A stretch of DNA of 64,000 nucleotides from Myrmaecium sp. VS I D KN 1 (Eukaryota > Ascomycota > Dothideomycetes > Valsariales > Valsariaceae), in assembly GCA_019775845.1 (NCBI GenBank), contig JADQAV010000060.1, forward strand, positions 8,135 through 72,134. Direction: 5' to 3'. Position 1 is the stretch's first letter; the number at the start of each line of letters is the position of its first letter. The notes under the pieces were generated by a model, which saw nothing but the letters and a program-made list of their open reading frames with translations, was not told the DNA's origin and did no database searches. Below are positions 23,740 to 33,915 of this stretch, piece by piece. Made by a program: the position numbers and the translations under genes.

Positions 23740-25068
23740 ATGAACACTCGCCCTGCAATAGACGACTCTCCTTCACCCGCGGCACTTTCTGCGTCTTTCA
23801 ATTCTGACAACAGCTGCTTCGCGGTTGCACTGGAGTCCGGGTTCCAGAGTGAGTGAAGAGGAGATATTGCCAGTAGAGATGGCGGCTGCTGAAGCTTATG
23901 CAGTATACAAGTCGGCTCAATGTGAGATCGATAAAGTCCGCGGTAGGTTGGATATCAAGCAAGCGTAGCACGGCAAAGCTGATATTTGCGGTAGATTTCG
24001 GCGGCGGCATTGGATATGCCGAAATGCTCGATACCACCAAATACGTTGCTTTGGTAGGAGGCGGGAGGCAACCGAAGTTTCCCCAGAATAAAGTCTGCCA
24101 AATTGCTCCTTCACACAAGCAAATACTGACGGTCCTACCAGCTGGTCATATGGGATGATGCGAAGCAGATTGTCCTCCTCACTCTCGAGGTCAAAACGCC
24201 GATACAGAGAATCCGGTGGACGCGTTCATATATTGCAATTGTTATGCTTAACAGTGTGAGGCTGTATAAGTTCTCTCTGCCCCCGCAACTGGTCGGCGAA
24301 TTCGAAACTGCCAATAATCCCTTCGGTCTTTGCTGCTTGGGCAAACGGCTGCTTGTATTCCCCGGCCGAACTCCCGGCCAGCTCAAGACCGTGGAGTTGG
24401 CAGCGAAGAATGTCAGCATTATCCCCGCTCATATATCACCCTTAAGAGCAATTGAGCTTAGCCAGGATGAAGAAGTTCTTGCCACTGCTAGCGAGACGGG
24501 GACCCTGATTCGGATCTGGTCAACGCGAAATTTCACGCGGGTAGGCGAATTCCGTCGAGGCGTAGACCCAGCAACGGTCTTTGATATTGCGGTAAACCCA
24601 TCCAGCACAATGGTTGCTGTCACGTCAGACAAGTCCACTTTACATCTCTTCGACTTGCAAGGCCCAAACCAGGCAAGTCATGCTTTGCCTGAACGCGGAT
24701 CCACGCCTCAGATGGACCAGGATCAGGATGGAAGCGCCCAGCAAAGGAACAAGTGGGGGATCCTCAGCAAAATCCCAATAATGCCGCGGATATTCACCGA
24801 CACATACTCTTCCACATGTGTGCATTTCGAAATAGGAGATGAACCTTCTATGTTCCAAGGCCGGAATTCTTCCCTAACATGGAACGCACCGATACCTGGC
24901 GTGCCCGGCGGAAGACCGCCAAAGGGTCTGATTGGATGGCTGAACAATGACTCCCTCTTGATTGTAGGGGCTGGGCAAGATGCTAGATGGGAGAAACTCT
25001 CAGTAGGACACACCGAGGATGGTAAGAGAGTATGTTGGCGGGAAGGGTGGCGGAGATATCTTGAGTAA
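23740..25068 (+). CDS. HSV2: PROPPIN WD-repeat protein, Hsv2/WIPI-type phosphoinositide-binding
   Basis: Four exons, 23740-23848, 23904-23942, 23995-24092 and 24142-25068 (introns 55, 52, 52 and 49 bp), encode 390 residues. It is a seven-bladed propeller that binds PI3P and PI(3,5)P2 on endosomal, vacuolar or autophagic membranes. Family marks are SFNSDNSCFAVALESGF in blade 1, DFGGGIGYAEML, LVGGGRQPKFPQNK joined to LVIWDDAKQ across intron 3, and the lipid-binding loop FRRG at about 209-212 inside GEFRRGVDPATVFDIA. The second binding pocket region and the ISPLRAIELSQDEEVLATAS blade are also intact. It fits Hsv2 (micronucleophagy) or the WIPI3/4 branch better than Atg18, which is longer, but the choice between Hsv2 and Atg21-like is inference. 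Intron 3 uses GTCTGC at its donor, weaker than the others. Confidence 0.9.
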
Positions 25069-25407
25069 CCGCGGCCGCGCGGAGGAAAATGCGATGTTTG
25101 TTGGAACGTGGTGACTTAGCTCTGCAATGAAAGGTAGGAATCTTTAGATTTCTTAGAGACATTGTCGGGGTTCAACTTTTCGTGCCTGGTGTGGCTTTCC
25201 TTGTCCTTCTTTTGATTCTCCTTCGTTCAGTATCATGCGTGCATCAGTTCAATCTACTCAGCTCAGAGTGAGCCCAGTATGATAGCCTCATACCTTCTTG
25301 TCTAGTTTTCTTTCTGCTCTGGGTGCATCAGGACTGCGATAGTGTGAAGTTGCGTCACCTAAATGCACCCTGTTTAGCGATGGCTTGTCCCGTGATTCAC
25401 AGTTCTC

Positions 25408-25418
25408 CTATAAATACT
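25408..25418 (+). promoter_or_regulatory. TATA-like box CCTATAAATAC
   Basis: A good TATA match about 120 bp upstream of the secreted-protein ATG at 25536. If transcription starts 30-60 bp downstream of it, the in-frame upstream ATG at 25380 would not be in the mRNA, which supports the chosen start. Confidence 0.5.
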
Positions 25419-25433
25419 TTCCAGGACCAACAG

Positions 25434-25505
25434 CACAACACCTTCTCAAGTCCTTCTCACAACACCTTTCCGAGTCCTTCTGTCAACACCTTTTCAAGTC
25501 CTTCT
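25434..25505 (+). repeat. 24-bp tandem repeat, three full copies plus a partial
   Basis: Units at 25434-25457, 25458-25481 and 25482-25505 share the pattern CACAACACCTTyTCAAGTCC followed by TTCT with a few changes each; a fourth partial copy begins at 25506. The array lies between the TATA-like box and the start codon of the secreted-protein gene. The unit length is a multiple of three, so the frame upstream of the start remains open and would read HNTFSSPS repeats, but this is probably untranslated leader. Confidence 0.8.
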
Positions 25506-25535
25506 CACAATACCTTCCGCAGCTACTCAGCCAAG

Positions 25536-26699
25536 ATGAAGCTGACAATCTTCGTCTTGCTTGCGAGCGTTGCTGCCTCACTTGCTGGCAGTAATCAGAC
25601 TTCGAACCACCTGGTTGCTGACAGTAATCAGACTTCGAACTACCTGGTTGCTGATGGTAATTGGACTTCAGACTACCTGGACGCGCCAGGAATAGCTGAG
25701 GGATCGGTCGACGAACGTGCTGTTGGCGAGGTATGCGCCCTCCACTCGCACCTCACCGCACTGTCTAGTGAAGCTAACCTCGCAGGCCTGCATTTGCTTC
25801 CGTCCACTGTATCCGGGCGGTAAAGTGGACTGTCAGATTTACTCTACGGAGTTGACCAACGTCGGCCCTCATCCGACGTGCAGAGCACTGGATGATTCCA
25901 TGCTTACTTTTCAGCCTCTACCCGGCTCAAGCTGCTGGTTGCACTCGTAAGATGGATCCATTTCCTCCGCTTTGCATCCTGCCGAATGCTCACGTCTGTT
26001 AGGGTCGTCGAGGGCCTTGAAATAAAGCCAGATCGGTACCGGAACTGCGGCGGTGCGCGCTGGTTCGTTGCGTATCCTAACACGTACCGCTACGACAGGT
26101 AAGCACAATCCTCCCAACCGCTCTTTAGCAGTACCCATCTCGCATGGCCTCCAGACTGAACGCAGCGAAAACTACATAGGAAACCACAGGATCATGCTGC
26201 CTCCGCCCAGGGCTTCCGATGCTTCAAGAATGTCCAATCGCCGTTCGTTGGGACGACCGCGTGCACCAAGGCTAAGCATTCTTCGCTCTCACGGGACCTT
26301 GGTAGCAAGGCGAACGTGACGGCAGTGCTCGATATACAGTTCTACGATGGAGAAGGCGACCGGAGTCTTGTCAAGAACATCCGCGCCCGCGATAACGAGT
26401 GCGTGGAAGTAGGAAGCTTAGGAGAGTCCATGTCAGTTCCCACAACCTCCCATCTGTTCATAGTAGGTCTGGCTTTCTCTAACCTTATAAGCAGCCATAT
26501 CGCATCCCTCAAGCTGCCGAACGAGCATGTCTCATGCAGCTTCTACCACTCGACTGACTGTACCGGACACAGCATGGCTGTTGCTTCGGCGGGCCCGCCG
26601 TTTGTTTCAGAGGCGCGTTCGGAGTTTAAGGACAACATTCGCAGCGTACGCTGCTTTGACAAGGACGGTGGTGACCGCAAGACGCTACATGGTATGTAG
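25536..26699 (+). CDS. Cysteine-rich secreted protein with N-glycosylation repeats, unknown function
   Basis: I do not recognise a named family. Five exons, 25536-25730, 25786-25946, 26003-26098, 26180-26431 and 26495-26699 (introns 55, 56, 81 and 63 bp), join in frame to 302 residues. A signal peptide (MKLTIFVLLASVAASLAG) is followed by three 11-residue repeats (19-51) SNQTSNHLVAD, SNQTSNYLVAD and GNWTSDYLDAP, each with an N-x-T sequon at the same place (N20, N31, N42). The mature part has twelve cysteines in two segments: one from ACICFRPLYPGGKVDC through NCGGARWFVAYP to GFRCF, and one from VTAVLDIQFYDGEGDRS to NIRSVRCF. The second segment resembles the small beta-sandwich (crystallin-like) secreted proteins common in fungi, which is inference. 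The 63-bp last intron is a multiple of three and could be retained. A GTATGT near the stop leaves the exact C-terminus uncertain. Candidate effector or secreted surface protein. Confidence 0.72.
25590..25688 (+). repeat. 33-bp coding tandem repeat, three copies
   Basis: Units 25590-25622, 25623-25655 and 25656-25688 encode the three sequon-bearing 11-residue repeats of the secreted protein. The first two are nearly identical; the third has drifted while keeping the sequon. Confidence 0.85.
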
Positions 26700-27830
26700 C
26701 ATCGAGACCAAATGATTAATCAGAACATCACCGCCATGGATAAAGGCGAAGACATTAATTCTGTCAGGGTATTCGAAATAGGAAATACAGAGTAGTATAT
26801 CTGCGTACAACTACTTTCTTCGTGTTGTGTGAGAAATGTGAAGTATAGTGAAGTAAAGTGATGACCATCGCAACATTGCGAAGGCCGGCCCAAACTCTAA
26901 CACGTTGGAGATTTCTATTCCCACGCACGGAGGGTATGAAGAATGAATAAATGAATATAAGAATAAGCGAGGAGATAGATAGTCTATACTCTTTCCTAAT
27001 ACTTCTAAGATGCGCTCTGCTCATGTATATACGGTCATTACTCTCTAAAAAGCTACTATAATCAGACTACCGTAGGAAGCCTCTCTTCCTTCCCAGACCT
27101 CGCTTTCTATCCTGTTCACCATCACCATCGCAGTTTCGATATACCAAATCCTCACCCTTCACCATACCCACGATAATCACATCACCCTCTATATGCTCAA
27201 GGACGATCCTATTGAACATCGAATCCACGCCCAAGCAGCTGATGCCCAGCTCTTGGACGCAGCACCAACGTTGCCCACTCTACCCCATAGTCGACTCGTT
27301 GATCTCCTTCCCCATGCCGTGCAACGACTACACAGACACCGTGTTACTGAAAGTGCCAGGCCATCGGCTACTCCGTGCTGGCTGTGCCAAGATTCGACTT
27401 TCTCCAGCTAGGCTTGCGTGTGAGGTTGTGCTGCGGTCCGGACTACCGACCAGCCCCACTACCATGCCGATGCCGAAGCTCCAGATGGAGGGTGACGTGA
27501 TTTGTGGCGAAGGAGACAGGCCGTGTAAGCGGCAGCCTGTACTTCTCTTTCCTCGTGACGAGAGACAAGATTGGCTATGTTCCTGAGCTTCGAGCCTCGA
27601 GCCTCGAGCCTCGAGCATCGTCCTTCTCGGGGTCCGCGAGTGGCGCTGTGCAGGACAGCGGAACCGGCAGGGTCTTTGATGCGAGCAGAGACAGTGGGAG
27701 GTGGTGTTGAGCATCAACACAACCATGACGCGAGCCATTGTCGTCAGGCACCGGCGTACATCATCCAGCCTGCTGCGGGCCGGCACATTTCTTCCAGACC
27801 AACCCACCATGCCATGGTCAGGTACACGGC
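26700..27830. other. Intergenic with ambiguous open frames and a heptamer repeat
   Basis: No gene is firmly supported. On the minus strand 27067-27279 is a 71-codon frame without a start at its head, reading EHIEGDVIIVGMVKGEDLVY in part; another minus frame (27328-27834) overlaps upstream in a different phase. They may be part of a decayed or wrongly parsed gene, or chance. A CGAGCCT heptamer repeats about 3.5 times at 27591-27616. Confidence 0.35.
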
Positions 27831-28575
27831 TCAAAAATCCTGGACTCCCGTCTCTCCCGTAATCTCCTTCCGCCGCCCCTCCTCATCCTCCAAAACCCAC
27901 CCCTCCTCCTCCTCATCAAAATACTTCTCCTGACGCGCGCGCTCCTCCTCCGCCCAATCATCATACGCCTCATTCCCATCGACCGTCGCGTAATCAAAAT
28001 CGTCGTCCGCGCCGCGGAGGAAGCGCATGTACATGGCGTGGCGCCAGCGCTCGAGCGCCTCCGCCTTGCTCGCCGGCACCTCGTCCTGCTCCTCGGCCAG
28101 GATCTCCCCGTGCGGTCCGCGCGTGTAGACGACCTCGGCGTTGGGGTCCGGATGCTGGAGGGCGTCGAGCTTGGCTTCGGATCGCCAGAGGTCGGCTTCG
28201 AGGACTCCGGAGAAGCCTTTCTTGCGCCCTTCTTCTTCGCGCTCGGCGGGGGTTTGGAAGCGCCGGATTAGGCGGTCGTAGAGAAGGGGGTCTGGAGAGG
28301 AGTTCTGATGAGTTTCATGCTGCTAATGGGGAAGGTATTGGCGATGGGGGGACTGTACCTGCAAGTTCGAGGTGCGAGTCGAAGTATTCTGGGTGCGTAT
28401 CCAGGTATCGTTTGCGCCTGTTCTTGATGCGGATGTGCGGCGGGGGCCCTTCTTGTTGCTGCTCGGTTTGCGCCGGCTGCTGCTGCTGCTGCTGTTGCTG
28501 CTGCTGATGTCCGTCGGTAGAGGAAGAGGGCTCGTCAACCTCCATGAAGGCGGTATTAGGTGGGAAATATGGCAT
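27831..28575 (-). CDS. CCDC97-family coiled-coil protein (DUF2052)
   Basis: Two exons, 28359-28575 and 27831-28291 (67-bp intron), encode 225 residues. The conserved block begins at RIKNRRKRYLDTHPEYFDSH, crosses the intron at LELADPLLYDRLIRRFQTPA, and continues with EGRKKGFSGVLEADLWRSEAK, RWRHAMYMRFLRGADDDFDY and a very acidic C-terminus with EEEEGWVLEDEEG. The human relative is associated with the U2 snRNP SF3B complex; the same is likely but unproven here. The N-terminus holds a run of ten glutamines (about 24-33) within a Q-rich stretch, probably disordered and prone to length variation. A second ATG at 28545 is possible and would shorten the protein by ten residues. It is divergent from the spermidine-synthase-like gene, 477 bp apart. 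Confidence 0.88.
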
Positions 28576-29052
28576 GATCGCGAGTGAAGGAGGGAGGTTG
28601 TTGCATGGAGTGCAGTTGAGAGTTGGAGCAGGTGGTTGATAAGATAGCGAGGAAGGATGACGCCACTCCTGCGCCGCAACATGTCCTCCGCGGGCGGCTT
28701 GTCAGGGTCTCCGCTCCCGCCCAGCTCCACTACGGGGTGACGGGCAAGGTCCATCCGTCGTTTCATTGCCCGCATCTCTCCATATTATTTATTAATCTAC
28801 TCCTCCTCTCCGCTCCCGCATCGTGTCCTTTCACGTCCTTCTTCATCCCTTCCGACTGGCTGCATTTTCCTTTCTCTTTCTTCTTCATGTCCCTGTTTGT
28901 TTAACGTGTCTTTGCGGTTTCAGCTATCATACGACTGGGAAACCCACCGTGTCCTGCTTCCGATATCTTTTCCACCATCTATGCGGGCCAGGAAAAATCT
29001 AGTGGTATCAGGTCAACTGTGAACAGAACCGGACAGTCTAGGAGAAGCTACC
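28576..29052. promoter_or_regulatory. Divergent promoter region, CCDC97-like / PABS protein
   Basis: A 477-bp gap between opposite-strand starts, with a CT-rich section around 28780-28900 on the plus strand that fits the leader of the right-hand gene. No other feature seen. Confidence 0.5.
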
Positions 29053-30839
29053 ATGCCTCCACGGCCAAAAGCTACACCGCGCAAGCCGCCGGCGGCGAAG
29101 CAAGTCTCATCATCCCCTGAGCCATCCGTCGAGATCCCAGCTCTCGTCAAGGCGGCAGGCCTCTTGGTCCTCACCGGAGCATACTCTGCCATCTCTCAGC
29201 TCAGCCTCTCACCGGTCTACGGCTCGATACCGGCTGCTTTCTACCATCAGCCCGCCACCACCGTCGCGGCGCTGCTGGCTACCACGGCTGGCCCCGCGTT
29301 GATACGCTACCTTCCACGGAACTACCGCAGTCTGATCGCCGTGCTGACCTTTTGGATCCCGACGATTCAGCATGTTCTGTTCAAGTACAGCGGATCCTTG
29401 GGGCCTAAAGTAGGGCCGCTGGTCACGGAATCGTTGACCTTTCTCCCTCTTGTCGTCCTCTCTATGCTGTCCGCCAATCAGGCGCAGCAGCCACTGATCC
29501 CTCCGCCGCGCTCCATCTCCAAGGAGATGATGCCGGCCGCTGGCTCATATCTGACCATTTCGCTCGTTTCCAAGTTCGTCAGCGCCGTTCTGCCCTCGAA
29601 AATGGGCACTCATGCATTCCTCTCTCGGTCCGGTCTTCAGTTGCTTGCGGCTACCGCATATGCAGCGATCCAACCCTCGGTATGGCTGCTGGCAGCCCTT
29701 CCGGCCGTGCTGCACACGCTGGGTGCGAATCCGCATGTCAATACCGCCCACGGGCTGGCGATCGCCAACAGCACCTTGCAGGCCAACCAGTTCAGCATCC
29801 TGGCCCGCCAGGAATCCGTGACGGGCTACCTCTCCGTCCTGGAAAGCAAGGAGAACGAGTTTCGCGTGCTGCGATGTGACCACAGCCTGCTCGGGGGCCA
29901 TTGGCTCGTGACGCCGAGGAGGCAGATGCAGGGCCAGCAGCAAGAGGAAACCATCTACGCGATCTTCACCATGCTGGAGGCCGTGAGACTGGTGGAAACG
30001 CGGGATACCAGGCCGGACGCGGAGAAGAAAGCGCTGGTCATGTAAGTGCCTCCATCATCGTCACCGACATAAACAGTATACTAACCGATCGTCGAAGCGG
30101 CCTCGGCATCGGCACCGCCCCTTCTGCCCTCATCCGGCACGGCATCAACACCACCGTCGTGGAGATCGACCCGGTAGTGCACGAGTACGCCACGCGCTAC
30201 TTCGGGCTGCCCAGCAACCACACCGCCGCCCTAACAGACGCCGTGGGGTGGGTGTCAGAGGCCACGCGGTCCGGCGCGGCGGGGACGTACGACTACATCA
30301 TCCACGACGTCTTCACCGGGGGCGCCGAGCCGGCCGCGCTCTTCACGTACGAGTTCCTGGAAGGGCTGCGGGACCTGCTGGCCGAGGACGGCGTGATCGC
30401 CATCAACTACGCCGGCGACGTCGCCCTCCCCTCCACCCGCCTCGTCCTCAACACCATCCACGCCGTCTTCCCCGCCTGCCGCATCTTCCGCGACGCGCCT
30501 GCCCGGCCGGCATCCTCCTCCTCATCATCATCAAGCGACTTCATCAACATGGCGCTCTTCTGCGTCCGACGAGCAGATCCTCCTCCTCCTCATTCGGACA
30601 CCCCCGCCATCCGCTTCCGCCCCGCCGTCGAAGCCGACTTCCTCGGCAGCCTGTCCCGTCGCCACCTCCTCCGGCCCGATCCGGATCTCGAGGTCGCCTA
30701 CACGCCCGGCGACAACGGCACGGTCCTGCGGGCGGGCCGGACGCAGGCGCTGGAGCGGTATCAGGCCGAGGGCGTGCTGGCGCATTGGCGCATCATGCGG
30801 GAGAACGTTCTGCCGGATGTGGTGTGGGAGACGTGGTAG
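29053..30839 (+). CDS. Membrane protein with spermidine-synthase-like (PABS) domain
   Basis: Two exons, 29053-30041 and 30098-30839 (56-bp intron with a tactaac-like branch site before AAG), encode 576 residues. The first about 250 residues hold several hydrophobic helices starting with PALVKAAGLLVLTGAYSAIS. From about 265 comes a spermine/spermidine synthase fold: GYLSVLESKENEFRVLRCDHS, the SAM-binding strand KALVIGLGIGTAPSALIRHG formed across the intron, VVEIDPVVHEYATRYFGLP, and DYIIHDVFTGGAEPAALFT in place of the classical D-S-S/T-D-P-x-G-P active-site loop. The C-terminal 150 residues are Pro/Ser-rich, then a WxxMRENVLPDVVWETW end. Such fusions are widespread in ascomycetes and uncharacterised; aminopropyl transfer is doubtful because the active-site loop differs. 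A methyltransferase or other SAM-dependent role is equally possible. Confidence 0.82.
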
Positions 30840-31202
30840 GTGGGTGGTGTTTGGGTTGGTGTGTTGTTTGGATGGATTGGGGGAGGAAGGATGGGTTTTC
30901 TTGTATGCATCGTGTGGATGGATATAGGACATGATATAGGACGTGACATCGTAGATATCATATATCTTGGCATAGTCGGTGGATACATTACAAAAAGAAG
31001 AAAAGAAGACCTTCCATCAACTCCCATTGTCGCCCTTGGTGAATCCTTTTCCATTTCTTTTCTCTGTTTCCCTCTTATCCTCCCTCTTTTCAGGTCCTGG
31101 CCGACTCCGGATCCGGGATAACGCCTCGTATCACACGAGCCAAATAAAAAGAAGTGCCAAACTCCCAACGCCTTTCCAACCATCCTCGCCCAGACCGCAG
31201 AT
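30840..31202. other. Convergent 3' flanks, PABS protein / YAF9
   Basis: 363 bp between two stop codons on opposite strands, AT-rich around 30920-30990. No gene seen. Confidence 0.55.
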
Positions 31203-32211
31203 CTATCGCTTCCTCGTCGTGGCACCGCCGCCGCCTGCAGCACCTCCAGCACCGGCCGCGCCACCGACAGTGATGGCAAGGTCCGGACCGACGGCGGCGC
31301 GGAGCTCCTGAAGACGGTGCTCGACCTCGGCACGACGACGCTCCTCCTCCTTGATCTGATCGGCGACCTTACGCTCAGCCTCGGCGAAGACGGCGAGGAT
31401 GTCCTCCTCCATGCGCTTGCAGTAGGGATCATGCTCGGTGGGCTTATCGCGGAGGTCGACGGAGCCCTCGCCAAGGACGCCGGGGTCCTTGGGAGCGGGG
31501 AGGATGCCGGCGCCGGCGGCGCGACGGCCCTTGGGGCCCTTGGTGAGGTAATCCCACTGGTCCTCGCGGGTGAGCTGGTCCCAGAGGGCCTCGGTGGGCT
31601 CGTTGAACTCGACGAGGTCGAAGGTCTCGGAGCGGACGAGGCCGCCGCGGCGGAGCTGGTCGGCCTGGTCGGCCTCGGAGCCGAAGGGCTCGAGCTGGAG
31701 CCAGTGCTGGCGCCACTGGGGCTTCTCGGCCGCGGCCGGGTGGAAGTGCAGCCGGACCTCGACCGTGAAGCCGCCCCAGCCCGTCTCCCGCACCTCGAAC
31801 GGCGGCTCCTCCACCGTCCGGAGCGGGTTCGGGTACGTGGAGAAGATTTTGAATTGCACCCGCTTCAGCCAGAAGGTGATGTCGGGCGCCCCGTCCGGGA
31901 TCCGGACGTAGACCCGCCACCGCTTCGTGTGGTCGTCCGGGATGCCCGCCGGCCGGTTCGGGTCGCCGACGGGCGGCAGTGGAGAGGCTTCGCTGCCGAT
32001 GACTGTGGGAGTTTGTCGGTGGGTGTTCAGTCGGTGTGTTTTTGCTTCTTCACGACGGATGCGGAGAGGGATGGAGGAGCAACGTACTGAAGGCGCGCTC
32101 AATGCGCTTTCCCTGTGACGGACGTCAGGTTAGCTCACATCGATACAGACACGAGGTAGATGGATTTGGTGGACGTACTTTTACGCGCTTGACGCCTGCT
32201 GCGGGAGCCAT
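31203..32211 (-). CDS. YAF9: YEATS-domain protein Yaf9 (NuA4 / SWR1 subunit)
   Basis: Three exons, 32179-32211, 32088-32112 and 31203-32002 (introns 66 and 85 bp), encode 285 residues. Yaf9 reads acetylated histone H3 and is shared by the NuA4 acetyltransferase and SWR1 remodeller in the nucleus. The YEATS domain is clear: HTKRWRVYVRIPDGAPDITFW, VQFKIFSTYPNPLRTVEEPPFEVRETGWGGF and LHFHPAAAEKPQWRQHWLQLEPFG, with the aromatic WGGF loop that cages the acyl-lysine. A C-terminal helix rich in Glu/Arg (KRMEEDILAVFAEAERKV) gives the coiled coil by which Yaf9 binds the complexes, then a Gly/Ala tail. Two short first exons of 33 and 25 nt encode the basic head. The start codon is 320 bp from that of the COQ11-like gene on the other strand. 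Confidence 0.92.
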
Positions 32212-32531
32212 GGGTTCGTTTGGCGCGTGGGGAGTTGGGAGGTCGGAGAGGACGGTGTTAAGGTCGTCGAAGTGGGTTGTCTGCTTCCTCCGCCGCTGCG
32301 GCCTGAACATCCTCAGGCAGCAGGTTGCCGCCAAGCGGACCCTGCGGGGCCGGGGATGTCCGGATTCGGTTTTCCGAACGGCAGACCGGGGGAGCTCCGG
32401 AGCTTGACGGAGCTGCCTGAGGTTAGGACTTTCGACTGTTGATGTCACGATACGCTCGTCTGATCGCTTTGTCCGTTCACCACCAGAAGTGACCACGACT
32501 GGCCCTCCCAACGACGACAATAACAAACACA
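32212..32531. promoter_or_regulatory. Compact divergent promoter, YAF9 / COQ11-like
   Basis: Only 320 bp between two opposite start codons, the tightest such pair in the window, so the two genes probably share control elements. No clear TATA box. Confidence 0.55.
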
Positions 32532-33712
32532 ATGGCGAGCAGCGCGGTCAAGAGGAAGATCGTCGTGTGCGGCGGGAATGGCTTCTTGGGTGAGTGAGGT
32601 GTGGTCGAATGCCTCCTGCTGATGTTCATTTTATACTGAATTGGCACTGATCAACTGGTCCAGGCAGCCGCATTTGCAAAGCCGCCAGCGCGCGAGGCTG
32701 GCAAGTCACGTCCATCAGGTACGGCACATAGACACCGTCATCACTGCTACATGCCATACCGCCTGCACCTTCCACTTCACCCAGGCTGTCGTTGCGCGGA
32801 CTCGCCCTCAATCACATCACATCGCACCGCCCTCGCTCTCGCTGACCATCTCCTTCCTCCCACACCAGCCGCTCCGGCGAACCCCGCTGGGACTCCGTAA
32901 CCGCCTCCGCCGAGCCGCCAGCATGGTCCAAATCCGTCGCGTGGGAGAAAGGCAACGTGCTGGAGCCAGAGTCGTACCGACACCACCTCACCGGCGCCGA
33001 CAGCGTCGTCCACACAATGGGCATCCTGCTCGAGGCCGACTACAAAGGCGTGCTCCAGGGCCGCGAGCCCATCTGGTCCGGCCTGCAACGCGCCTTCAGC
33101 CGCGCCAAAGCCGGCAGTCAGAACCCGCTCGAGCGCAAGGAGGGGGAGCCGCTTCGGCCGGGCGAGCCGGACGGCCAGCTCACCTACGAGCTCATGAACC
33201 GTGACTCCGGTAACGTGCCAGCGCCGTGCACCTTCCAATGGCTCCCTCCAACTAGACTAACCAACCGCTTCCCCGCAGCCATCGCCCTCGCCAAAGAAAC
33301 CGCCGCCGCCAAAGTCCCCACCTTCATCTACATCTCCGCGGCCGCCGGCGCGCCCATCCTGCCCGCGCGGTACCTAACCACCAAACGCGAAGCCGAAGCC
33401 GTCATCAGTCGCACCTTCCCCAACCTCCGCAGCCTCTTCTTCCGCGCGCCCTTCCTCTGGGATCCGAGCCGGCAGCTCACCGTGCCGATCGCGCTGGCAG
33501 CCGGCCTTGGCTCGACGGTCAATAACGCCGTTGGTGATCGGCTGGGCTGGCTGCTTGGCGCGGGTGGGACGAAGCCGCTTCGTGCGAATCTGGTTGCGGA
33601 TGCTGTTGTGGAGGCGGTGGAGGATGATGATGGGGCCGTGCCTGCGGGTCCCGTGGAGCCCCGCCAGATTGAGGCGCTGGGGATGAAGGCTTGGAGGCGG
33701 AATATGCTGTGA
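32532..33712 (+). CDS. COQ11: COQ11-like atypical short-chain dehydrogenase (mitochondrial, coenzyme Q)
   Basis: Four exons, 32532-32589, 32664-32718, 32869-33209 and 33279-33712 (introns 74, 150 and 69 bp), encode 295 residues. The Rossmann motif KIVVCGGNGFLGSRICK spans the first intron (CGGNGFLG about 13-20) and the beta-2 end is TSISRSGEPRW. Later marks are GADSVVHTMGILLEADY, IYISAAAGAPILPARYLTTKREAE with the SDR tyrosine replaced by a YLxxKxxAE pattern, and LRSLFFRAPFLWDP. This matches yeast Coq11 (YLR290C) and its relatives (NDUFA9-like atypical SDRs), part of the CoQ synthome at the inner mitochondrial membrane. There is no long basic presequence, only KRK near the start. The catalytic status of the family is unclear; cofactor binding is inferred from the motif. 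Confidence 0.86.
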
Positions 33713-33915
33713 GGGTGGAGATGGGAGCGGGGATGTTTGGAATCGAAAAAGGAGGGAGAGAGAAATCTCCTCGCTGTACTGTATTGTGCTGTACTGCTTT
33801 CAGTCTGTATGTTTATCTATATCCAATCTATATACATGTACGATCAGGGAAGAAAGAAACGCCATATAGGGAAAAGGGAGAAAACGAAAACAAAAGAACC
33901 GTCATACTATCTCCT

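Larger units (their letters stand above)
25069..25535. promoter_or_regulatory. Promoter and leader of the secreted-protein gene
   Basis: Contains a TATA-like element (see separate entry) and a 24-bp tandem repeat in the presumed 5' leader. The rest is 3' flank of the PROPPIN gene. Confidence 0.55.

Noticed and set aside
25380-25535. Upstream in-frame ATG extending the secreted protein
   Set aside because: It lies upstream of the TATA-like box and would bury the signal peptide behind low-complexity sequence.
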